From Cyrtodaria siliqua (taxonomy: Eukaryota > Mollusca > Bivalvia > Adapedonta > Hiatellidae): a stretch of DNA of 64,000 bases. The notes beneath the pieces were generated by a model, which was not told where the DNA came from, made no database searches, and worked only from the letters and a program-made list of their open reading frames with translations. The stretch's first letter is position 1. Each line of letters opens with the position of its first letter. A program made the position numbers and the translations under genes. The stretch covers positions 1 through 64,000 of the forward strand of contig JAWPHD010007172.1 in NCBI GenBank assembly GCA_037043455.1, given 5' to 3'. Shown here piece by piece: positions 55,433 through 64,000 of the stretch.

Positions 55433-57356
55433 TTTTAGCTCTACTGATCAGAGATCAGCAGAGCTTATGCCGTGGTGCGGCGTCCGTCGTCCGTCCGTCC
55501 GTCTGTCCGTCCGTCTGTCCGTCTGTCCGTTAACTTTTATTTGTAGCGACTACTCCTCTGAAACTACTGGATGGATATTCATAAAACTTTACAAAAATGT
55601 TGCCCATGAAGTCTAGTTGATCCTAGCAAAAATTCATGTTGATGTGAAATCCTTCTTGGCCGCCAAAGCTAAAAATAGATTTTTTAAATACAAGTTTGTA
55701 GCGACTACTTCTTGAAAACTATAAGTGATATTGATATGGGACTTTTTCTGAAATGATCAGCATGACATGATGTTGGTCCTTGTCGAAAATCGTTTTGATT
55801 TGACGATAAACATGGCTGCCAGCGGTCATCTTTGTTTACATAGAGTTATATAATGAAAACTTGTAGCGACTACTCCTCTGAAACTACTTGATGGATTTTC
55901 ATGAAACTTCACAGAAATGTTGCTCTTGATGTCTAATTGATCCTAGCAAAATTTCAGGTCGGCCGGAAATTCAAGATGGCCGCCATGGCTAAAAATAGAT
56001 TTTCATGCAAGTTTGTAGCGACTACTTCTTGAAAACTATAAGTGATATTGAAATCGGACTTTTTCTAAAATGATCAGCATGACATGATGTTGGTCCTTAT
56101 CAAAAATCGTTTTGATTCGACGTTAAACGTGGCTGCCAGCGGCCATCTTTGTTTACATAGAGTTATATAATGAAAACTTGTAGCGACTACTCCTCTGAAA
56201 CTACTTGACGGATTTTCATGAAACTTCACAAAAATGTTGCTCTTGATGTCTAATTGATCCTAGCAAAATTTCAGGACGGCCGGAAATTCAAGATGGCCGC
56301 CATGGCTAAAAATAGATTTTCAAAATACAAGTTTGTAGCGACTATTTCTTGAAAACTATAAGTGATATTGATATGGGACTTTTTCTAAAATGATCAGCAT
56401 GACATGATGTTGATCCTTGTCGAAAATCGTTTTGATTCGACGTTAAACATGGCTGCCAGCGGCCATCTTTGTTTACATTGAGTTATATAGTAAAAACTTG
56501 TAGCGACTACTCCTCTGAAACTACTTGGCGGATTGTCATGAAACGTTACAGGAATGTTGCTCTTGATGTCTAATTGATCCTAGAAAAATTTCAGGTCGGC
56601 CGGAAATTCAAGATGGCCGTCACAGCTAAAAATAGATTTTTAAAAAATAAGTTTGTAGCGACTACTTCTTGAAAACTATAAGTGATATTGATATGGGACT
56701 TTTTCTAAAATGATGAGCATGACATGATGTAGATCCTTGTGGAAAATTATTTTGATTCGACGTTAAACATGGCTGCCAGTGGCCATCTTTGGTTACATAG
56801 AGTTATATAGTAAAAACTTGTAGCGACTACTCCTCTGAAACTACTTGACGGATGTTCATGAAACTTCACAGGAATGTTGCTCTTGATGTCTAGTTGATCC
56901 TAGAAAAATTTCAGGTCGGCCGGAAATTCAAGATGGCCGCCACAGTTAAAAATAGATTTTTAAAAAATAAGTTTGTAGCGACTACTTCTTGAAAACTATA
57001 AGAGAAATTGATATGGGACTTTTTCTAAAATGATCAGCATGACATGATGGTTATCCGAGTCGAACATTATTTTGATTCAATGTTAAACATGGCTGTCAGT
57101 GGCCATCTTTGTTTACATAGAGTTATATAATGAAAACTTGTAGCGACTACTCCTCTGAAACTACTTGACGGATTTTCATGAAACTTCACAGGAATGTTGC
57201 TCTTGATGTCTAATTGATCCTAGCAAAATTTCAGGTCGGCCGGAAATTCAAGATGGCCACCACAGCTAAAAATAGATTTTCAAAAAAACAGTTTGTAGCG
57301 ACTACTTCCTGAAATCAAAATCGATCAGTAGAGCTTCAAGGTCATTGACCTCTTGT
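55433..57356 (+). mobile_element. Family C element, complete (copy C2, 1,924 bp), inside repeat F
   Basis: The perfect hairpin head is followed by GTGGTGCGGCGTCCGTCGTC and further GTCCGTC repeats. Six starts of the dimeric unit follow (GTAGCGACTACTCCTCTGAA at about 55541, 55864, 56181, 56504, 56817 and 57140, spacing 313-323 bp). The end is CGATCAGTAGAGCTTC, AGGTCATTGACCT and CTCTTGT. The flanks TTTACAT and TTTTTATAAATTTCTTGTCG correspond to the uninterrupted GACATTTTTACTTTTAAATT at 32607. Best reference copy of family C. Confidence 0.9.
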
Positions 57357-57831
57357 TTTTTATAAATTTCTTGTCGGCGCTACTCCTCCGAAACGCCTTG
57401 TTGGATTTCGACGAAACTTGGCAGGAAGCATCGGTAAGATGTCTAGTTGTGCATGTCGCGCTTTTGTTCCAGTTTGTTTTACATAGACATGTACAGGAAA
57501 AAACTTAAAAAATCTTCTTCTCTGAAACTGCAAGAGCCAGAGGTTTAATATTTTGCTGTTGCTATAAGCTTATAGTCCTTTACCAATTTTGTTCAAATGA
57601 TGACCCCAGAATGGTGACCCTGGGGTCACATCTTGCCCCACCCCGGGGTCACAGTTTTACATCAATGCTTGTTTTAAATTTTTAAATTTCTTTATTTTGT
57701 TTGTTTTTTCATTATTTTTTTTTTTTTAATTTTTTTATATATATTTTTTTTTATTTATTGATTTTTTTTTTGTAATTTTTTAATTTTTTTTAATTTTTAT
57801 TTTTTTTTATTTTTATTTTTATTGTTTTGAT
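57357..57831 (+). repeat. Family F repeat, right of C2, then T-rich tract
   Basis: TATAAATTTCTTGTCGGCGC, GGCAGGAAGCATCGGTAAGA and TTTTACATAGACATGTACAG, then GGGGTCACA-type duplicated segments (57600-57650). 57666-57831 is T-rich low complexity before the next head. Confidence 0.7.
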
Positions 57832-59078
57832 TTTTAGCTCTACTGATCAGAGACTTATGCCGTGGTGCGGCATCCGTTGTCCGTCAGTCTGTCCGTAAAC
57901 TTTTTTTGTAGCGACTACTCCTCTGAAACTACTGAATGGATTTTCATGAAACTTTACAGAAATGTTGCCCATGAAGTCTAGTTGATCCTAGCAAATATTC
58001 ATGTTGATGTAAATTCCAAGATGGCCGCCAGATCTAAAAATAGGTTTTTAAAAAACAAGTTTGTAGCGACTACTTCATGAAAACTATAAGTGATATTGAT
58101 ATGGGACTTTTCTAAAATGATCAGCATGACATGATGTTGGTCCTTGTCGAAAATCGTTTTGATTCGACGTTAAACATGGCTGCCAGCGGCCATCTTTGTT
58201 TACATAGTTATATAATGAAAACTTGTAGCGACTACTCCTCTGAAACTACTTGACGGATTTTCATGAAACTTCACAGGAATGTTGCTCTTGATGTCTAATT
58301 GATCCTAGCAAAATTTCAGGTTGGCCGGAAATTCAAGATGGCCGCCACGGCTAAAAATAATTTTTCAAAATACCAGTTTGTAGCGACTACTTCTTGAAAA
58401 CTATAAGTGATATTGATATGGGACTTTTCTAAATGATCAGCATGACATGATGTCGGTCCTTGTCAAAAATTGTTTTGATTCAACGTTAAACATGGCTGCC
58501 AGCGGCCATCTTTGTTAACATAGAGTTATATAGTAAAAACTTGTAGCGACTACTCCTTTGAAACTACTTCGCAGATTTTCATGAAACTTTACAGGAATGT
58601 TGCTCTTAATGTCTAATTGATCCTAGCAAAATTTCAGATCGGCCAGAAATTCAAGATGGCCGCCACAGCTAAAAATAGATTTTTAAAAAAGAAGTTTGTA
58701 GCGACTACGTCTTGAAACTATAAGTGATATTGATATGGGACTTTTTGTAAAATGATCAGCATGACATGATGGTTATCAGAGTCAAACATTATTTTGATTC
58801 GACGTTAAACATTGCTGTCAGCGGCCATCTTTGTTTACATAGAGTTATATCATGAAAACTTGTAGCGACAACTCCTCTGAAACTACTTGACGGATTTTCA
58901 TGAAACTTCACAGGAATGTTGCTCTTGATGTCTTATTGATCCTAGCAAAATTTCAGGTCGGCCAGAAATTCAAGATGGCCGCCACGGCTAAAAATAATTT
59001 TTCAAAAAAAAAGTCTGTAGCGACTTCTTCCTGAAATCAAAATCAATCAGTAGAGCTTCAAGGTCATTGACCTCTTGT
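57832..59078 (+). mobile_element. Family C element (copy C4, 1,247 bp), damaged head
   Basis: The head TTTTTAGCTCTACTGATCAG is followed by AGACTTATGCC: the second hairpin arm is deleted. About 3.3 dimeric units follow. The end CAATCAGTAGAGCTTC, AGGTCATTGACCT, CTCTTGT is intact. A small family-B element begins directly after it. Confidence 0.85.
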
Positions 59079-59262
59079 TATTATCTCTACTGGCCAACTT
59101 GGAAATCCAGCCGGATCGGACCAGTAATGGCGGAGTTATGGCTCTTGATATAGTTAAAAATGCTATATTTTGCCTCTTTAAGACGATAGTCACTCGCTTC
59201 ATTGATGTCATAAGAGCCATATTAGCCAGTAGTGCATCCACAGGCCCTCTTGGGCCTCTTGT
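59079..59262 (+). mobile_element. Minimal family B element (~184 bp)
   Basis: The head remnant ATCTCTACTGGCCAA is followed by a single ~100-bp unit and TTAGCCAGTAGTGCATCC, the hairpin AGGCCC-TCTT-GGGCCT and CTCTTGT. Both end modules with almost no core show that the tandem units are dispensable for element identity. Confidence 0.75.
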
Positions 59263-59582
59263 TTACAAACTGTGTGCACTAAGACCTTTCAAACTTTGCT
59301 TATAGTTGTATCTTGAGTGGTACATTGCAACGTGACAAAGCAAATGACAAAGCAAATGTGGATGTGACCTTCACCATCCAAGCAAAGGGCAGATAACTTT
59401 AATTGTTACATCACTTTCTCATGAACTAGAATTATGCACAAGATGTTTTCAACCTAATTTATAGCTTAATCTTTGGAAGAAAACATATTCTATTTTGACA
59501 TAGTTGTGTCTTCGGTAGCGCATCTTTTTTTTGGATGCCTGGATTTCATCTATGACCTTGATCTACTTTTTGGAGCTGATGA
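59263..59582 (+). repeat. Repeat E, second block
   Basis: ACAAACTGTGTGCACTAAGA, CTTATAGTTGTATCTTGAGT, AAGCAAAGGGCAGATAACTT, GACATAGTTGTGTCTTCGGT. Near copy of 53600-53960. Confidence 0.8.
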
Positions 59583-59803
59583 TTTTTAACTCTACTGGCC
59601 AAAGGCCTTCATTTTTTATCCGATCTTTACCAAACTTTACCAGATTGTTAATATCAATAAAAGCTCGCACAAGTTCGAAACCAGCCAGATCGGACCAATA
59701 ACAGTGTAGTTATGGCCCTAGATTTAGTTACAAATGCTATATTTTGCCTCGTTAATACGATAGGGCTTTCATTTTTCATCTGATCATTACCAAACTTGAC
59801 CAG
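59583..59803 (+). mobile_element. Family B head fragment (copy B6)
   Basis: TTTTTAACTCTACTGGCCAA, AGGCCTTCATTTTTTATC: same truncated layout as 53961-54190, then a T-rich tract at 59804-59875. Confidence 0.75.
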
Positions 59804-60259
59804 ATATTTTTTTATTTTTTTTATTAGTATATATATATATTTTTTTTAATTCATATATTTTGTTTGTTTGTTGGATTTCGACAAAACTTGGCAGGAATTA
59901 TCGGTAAGATGTCTAGTGGTGCATATCAGGCTTTTGTTCCAGTTTGCTGATTTTTGACGGAGTTATGGCACTTTGACATTTTTACTTTAAATTTCTTGTC
60001 GGTGCTACTCCTCCTAAACGGCTTGTTGGATTTCTACAAAATTTGGCAGGAAGCCTTAGTATGATGTCTAGTTGTGCAAAGCATGGTATATCAATGAAAT
60101 TTTGGACAAGTTCGAAAACCAGCTAAATCGAGTTAATAACGACAGGTTATGGCCCTTGATTTGTTGAAAAATGCTATATTGTTATTTTCCTTTGTTAAAT
60201 CAGTAGTTACTTCATGTTTTATCTGATCTTTTACCATATTTGTGTTTAGAATGTTAATA

Positions 60260-60314
<55 letters not shown>

Positions 60315-60390
60315 ACCGACACCACCCGCCGCACCAATTTTTATGAAATTTCATTCATAGAAGACGGTGGGACAAATTAAAAAATGCCCA
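59804..60390 (+). repeat. T-rich tract, repeat F and a 52-base C-run
   Basis: 59804-59875 is T-rich. 59876-60240 holds repeat F (GGATTTCGACAAAACTTGGC, GACATTTTTACTTTAAATTT, CTTGTCGGTG). 60263-60314 is an unbroken run of 52 cytosines. The same F unit at 32840-32870 has only ACCACCCCCACACCCCC at this place. The open frame of poly-glycine on the minus strand is an artefact of the run. Confidence 0.85.
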
Positions 60391-60749
60391 TGCCAGATTT
60401 ATTTTGCATATTTCTGTGTTGTTTTGGTCAAATCTTACACATAGTTTCTTACACATATATGTTGCCCCCCTCCCCACCCGCCACCCCCTCTCGAAACTTG
60501 ATATTTTTTTTGTATTTTTATTTTTTACATATTTCTGTGTTGTTTTAGTCAATTCTTACACATAGCTATGTTTCTCCCTCCCCCATCCCCTCCATGTCCC
60601 CCTCCCCCATTCTAAACTGGAATATTTTTTTATTTTTTTTACATATTTCTGTGTTGTTTTGGTCAATTCTTACATAGCTTCTTACACATATATGTTGCCC
60701 TCCCCACCCCCAGCCTCCGCCTCTCCCCCACTCCCCACTCAAAACTTGA
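60391..60749 (+). repeat. C-rich/T-rich minisatellite, 3 units
   Basis: Same unit as at 26840-27850 (ACATATTTCTGTGTTGTTTT, CAATTCTTACACATA, TATGTTGCCC, CCCCACCC). It ends at a family-B-type head. Confidence 0.85.
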
Positions 60750-61995
60750 TTTTTAACTCTACTGGCCAAAGGCCAGGAGGTCTTATGCGATCACTTTTCG
60801 TCCGTCTGTATGTCTCTCCTTCTGTTAGCAATTTTATAAAATCGACATCTCTGAAACCTCTTGAAGTATTTTGATGAAACTTCATCACAATGTTATTTGG
60901 GAGGGCCCCTCTCAGATTTATGTTTTACGCGGCTGCAGTCATCCAAGATGGCCACCATGGCTAAAACTAGGTCAAATTTAAGGAAATTTCAGACGACATC
61001 TCCTCCTAAACCTTGCGAAATATCATATACATGTTCCTTGGGTTAGCCTCTATCAAGTTTGTGTTTTTCGTTCTCGTCAAATAATCGAAATGGCCGCCAC
61101 GGCGTTCCAAAGTTTACATAGAGTTATATAGGGAAAGGTTAAAAATTACATCTACTCTGAAACCGCCTGAAAGATTTTGATGAAACTTAAGCACAATGAT
61201 ATTTGGGATAGTCCCTCTCGGATTTATGTTTTTCACGGCCACCAATCATCCAAGATGGCCGCCATGGCTAAAACTAGGTCAAATTTAAGTAAATTTCAAA
61301 CGACATCTGCGAAACCACTTCCATTCTTGTGAAATATCATATACATGTTCCTTGGGTTAGCCTCTATCAAGTTTGTGTTTTTCGTTATCGTCAAATAATC
61401 GAAATGGCCGCCATGGGGCGACCCAAAGTTTACATAGAGTTATATAGGAAAAAGTTAAAAATTGCATCTTCCCTGAAACTGCCTGAAAGATTTTGATGAA
61501 ACTCAAGCACAATGATATTTGGGATAGTCCCTCTCAGATTTGTGTTTTTTGCGGCCGCCATCTCTGTAACCGCTTGAAGGATTTTGAAGAAACTTAAATC
61601 GCAATGATCTTTGGGATAGTCCCTCTCAGATCTGTGTTTTTTGTGGCTGCCAGTCATCCAAGATGGCCGCCATGGCTAAAACGAGGTTAAATTTAAGGAA
61701 ATTTCAAACGACATCTCCAAAACCACTTATTCCATTCTTGTGAAATATCATATACATGTTCCTTGGGTTGGCCTCTATCAAGTAAGTTTGTGCTTTTCGT
61801 TTTCGTCTAATAATCAAAATGGCCACCACGGCGACCCAAAGTTTACATAGAGTTATATAGGTAAAGGTTAAAAATGACATCTTCTCTGAAACCTCTTGAA
61901 GGATTTTGATGAAACTTAATCACCATGATATTTGGGATAGTCCCTCTCAGATTTGTGTTTTTCGCGGCTGCCAATCATCCAAGATGGTCGCCATG
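60750..61995 (+). mobile_element. Family G element: B-type head with C-like core
   Basis: The head TTTTAACTCTACTGGCCAAA, GGCCAGGAGGTCTTATG is of family B type. The core units (~310-320 bp, with AAGATGGCCGCCATGGCTAA, ACTAGGTCAAATTTAAG, TGTTCCTTGGGTTAGCCTCT, TTTACATAGAGTTATATAGG, TTTGATGAAACTTAA) are related to family C units. Starts of the AAGATGG block are at about 60946, 61253, 61660 and 61980. The third stretch is longer because of an internal duplication. No 3' end module is seen; it breaks off near GTCGCCATG at 61995. Confidence 0.75.
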
Positions 61996-63301
61996 TAAAT
62001 TATTGGAGATACATAATAATACATAACAACACATAAAATATTTTTTAAACTTTAATAGATTTGGCAAATATTTGGCGTGGCATGGATTGATAAACAAGCC
62101 CCAATCATGGGGCTTAACAACTGGGCTTCCGGTAAGCACAAAAGACCATTATGGCAAGCCCTTACAGTAGAAAGCATTAAGCAATAAAGCAAATTGAATA
62201 TTAAAATATTAAGGACATAAATACATGTGCACCAAATTAAATGTTCATTATGAAAGCAACTTTTCTGATAAGCATTTAAGCAAGTGTTGAAAGCACGGTT
62301 GATATTCAAGCATAATTACAAGTGCACCGAATTCAATCAATTCAAATGTTTTTTAGCAATTCGTACGGACAGCAAATTTGTATATAATTTATGTTTAGAT
62401 TACAATTCAGTCTCTGGGTATACAGGAGCTGAATAAAGTTATACTGAAACTTATATGTCCTTCCTTTCACACCTTCGCTGCCTACTGATAATTAAACACT
62501 ACAACAATTAAACACATCAACTAGTTGAAATCCAAATGTTCCATCAAGTATGTAGATGCACTTAATGTCCATGCCACACCAGTAATTGTTGACTAGGTAA
62601 GTGGCTCCAGGTGAAGTCATCAACTGAAAATATATAACTCAGAAAAAGCAACATGATATCTTGCAACTTTTGAATAGAAGTATTGACACACATTTAAAAT
62701 TTCTTAAATGAACTTGTTGTACTTATAGGTCTCACTACACAGTTAGCTCCCTTGAAAGCCACGGTAGGATAAAACTTGCGCCATAAAAAGTAGCAGTGTG
62801 TTGTTCGGTTTTAAATATTTTTAATAATTGCTGACAGATATATGTATTGCTGTTGCAAGTGAGATGAACACAGTCTGAAATTGGATGTGCAACTATTAGA
62901 CGACACTGGCACCAGAATATGACAGTTTTATGGGGGTTGAAGCAGTGTAGGAATTCTGGTACAAACTCTGGAGTAAGCCCAAAATAGTGCAAAGGATGCC
63001 ACCACTCCAATTATAAAAAAAGAACCTGGTCAACGTACCATATTTTGTACATTTTTGTGTGGGCAAATGACTGTGTTTCATAAGTGACTTTTAGCTTGGA
63101 AACTTTAGGTTCGAAATGGCCCAGTAAACTCTATTCATATAGACCAACATAGTAAAAGTGTCCTGTGTAGTGAGACATTGAAAGGACTCCATCATTAGAC
63201 GCTTACAAGGCATGCCTCCCTTGACATGGATTAATATTTCCCAGATTCAGTGTTCAAGTGTGTGAAAAAGTTCATTTTAACATTTTAGGATGACTTTTCA
63301 G
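61996..63301. other. Mostly single-copy sequence before endonuclease exon
   Basis: No window repeat occurs here. On the minus strand 62735-63010 (EWWHPLHYFGLTPEFVPEFL, then FNPHKTVIFWCQCRLIVAHP) and 62535-62640 (LMTSPGATYLVNNYWCGMDI, KCIYILDGTFGFQL, preceded by an acceptor-like TATATTTTCAG) have a protein-like look. I recognise no family and splice context is incomplete. They may be decayed exons of a gene or transposon. Confidence 0.3.
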
Positions 63302-63710
63302 TGAACCAACATTGGATTTTAACAAATATTTAATGATATTACAAACGAAAATAGACTATTCAGTGAGGAATACGGATTGCATTCTTTACAATGTTGAATA
63401 TGGACTGTCAAAACCCCGTTCTGGATTACAATATGGACGACAGAGCATGCGTCAGTATGATGGAAGTGGTGGATATACACAGTCAAACATCACAGCTCAT
63501 AGAGCAATGTACATGTGTGTACATCAAGTATCTAACATTCCATAAAACATGGATGTAAGTCATCTCTGCCACAAAAGCCTATGTTTGCGACCAGATCATC
63601 TGAGTTTGGAACCCCATTCCATTAATTTAGAGAGAAAACTATGTACCTACAGTATTCCGAAGACCTGTGTACATCATGGCCAGTACCAAGATTGCCAGCT
63701 ACAGTTAAAG
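63302..63710 (+). pseudogene. His-Me finger (I-PpoI-type) endonuclease exon, one stop codon
   Basis: An acceptor-like TGACTTTTCAG precedes a frame running to a donor-like AAAG|GTTGGT. It is broken only by TAA at 63543-63545, since the frame is the same on both sides. The C-terminal half reads VSHLCHKSLCLRPDHLSLEP, then HSINLERKLC, then CVHHGQYQDC. Counting from the His of SHLC: Cys +2, Cys +7, His +12, Asn +21 and Cys +27. These are the exact spacings of catalytic His98, zinc Cys100, Cys105, His110, metal-binding Asn119 and zinc Cys125 in I-PpoI. C-x-H then follows, with a final Cys. The N-terminal half has a Cys (NTDC) that could be the remaining zinc ligand, and YGRQSMRQYD. A DNA nuclease of Pfam type zf-His_Me_endon is therefore likely. 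The stop makes it a pseudogene, unless it is an intron edge or an assembly error. The 3' continuation is not in the window. Confidence 0.8.
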
Positions 63711-64000
63711 GTTGGTGTTTTGATTAAAATTGCTTATCTCCAGTATTATCAATGTTAAAAGTGTACCCCACCCACCTACTTCAACTGCTAGAACTGAAAA
63801 TGCATAAAATAATGTATGTAATTCAAAGACACGTCCCTTTTATTTATCTAATCTAGAACATCGGTCGCGTAGGTTATTAAACCCTGGCGCTTTTCGTCAT
63901 ATGCTTTGAATTTTTCTAATTTTGTTTGGTACCGTCTTGTTTTGTATTTGTGTGATTTTTGTCTCAATTTGTCGTAGTCATTTTTGTCCTGCAATTGTTT
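63711..64000. other. Probable intron or downstream sequence
   Basis: If splicing occurs after AAAG at 63710, this is intronic. Read without splicing, the frame continues to a stop at 63756-63758. Nothing else is recognised up to the window end. Confidence 0.35.

Noticed and set aside
26062..59262. Families A-C as ordinary TIR-type MITEs
   Set aside because: The inverted copy of the head is not at the 3' terminus but 20-40 bases inside it, followed by a hairpin and CTCTTGT, and the two empty sites show no multi-base target duplication.
60133..60354. Glycine-rich protein on the minus strand
   Set aside because: The glycines come from the 52-base C-run; no other support.

Overview
This window looks like animal DNA, most likely non-coding DNA of a mollusc and probably a heterodont bivalve. 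Three things suggest this: large amounts of roughly 160-bp tandem repeats held inside transposon-like ends, several tRNA-headed SINEs with 'AATTCAATTC' tails, and decayed LINEs. There is no operon structure and no long uninterrupted host gene. The species is an inference; no alignment could be run.

Host or gene-like content is sparse. There is one convincing spliced exon (2082-2211), a weak terminal-exon candidate (44118-44217) and a very weak small exon (25212-25257). A decayed exon (63302-63710) encodes an I-PpoI-type zinc-bound His-Me finger endonuclease interrupted by one stop codon. Most of the window could be introns or intergenic DNA.

Layout: 1-321 is the 3' end of a family-A repeat element. 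553-1660 holds two tandem repeats. 2500-4090 is a reversed LINE relic. 5640-16980 is a large AT-rich satellite (S1) with a higher-order unit, including two nearly identical 1,638-bp copies, invaded by piggyBac-like MITEs and a compact family-A element. 17880-24800 is a second satellite (S2) rich in TCAAGGTCA and holding three related SINEs. 26062-32505 is a nest of family A and family B elements. 34900-37345 is a 145-bp tandem repeat broken by a SINE with a 14-bp target duplication and by a MITE. 37991-38870 resembles a canonical non-autonomous Helitron. 39473-41060 is a complete-looking non-autonomous hAT transposon with an 8-bp target duplication. 41337-41815 is a Tc1/mariner-like MITE. 44814-47682 is LINE 1, inserted in the head of a family-A element. 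48776-53550 is LINE 2, itself split by a family-C element. 53551-61995 is dominated by families B, C, E, F and G.

The strongest system-level observation is that repeat families A, B and C share one architecture with different sequence. Each has a 5' head that can fold into an AGCTC...GAGCT hairpin, a tandem core of about 160-200 bp units, a 3' subterminal copy of the head in inverted orientation, a short 3' hairpin, and a terminal CTCTTGT. The inverted arms change together between families, and two family-C copies have identifiable empty sites at T|T. This fits Helentron/Helitron2-type non-autonomous elements (HINEs, including the bivalve 'pearl' type). No Rep/helicase gene is present here.
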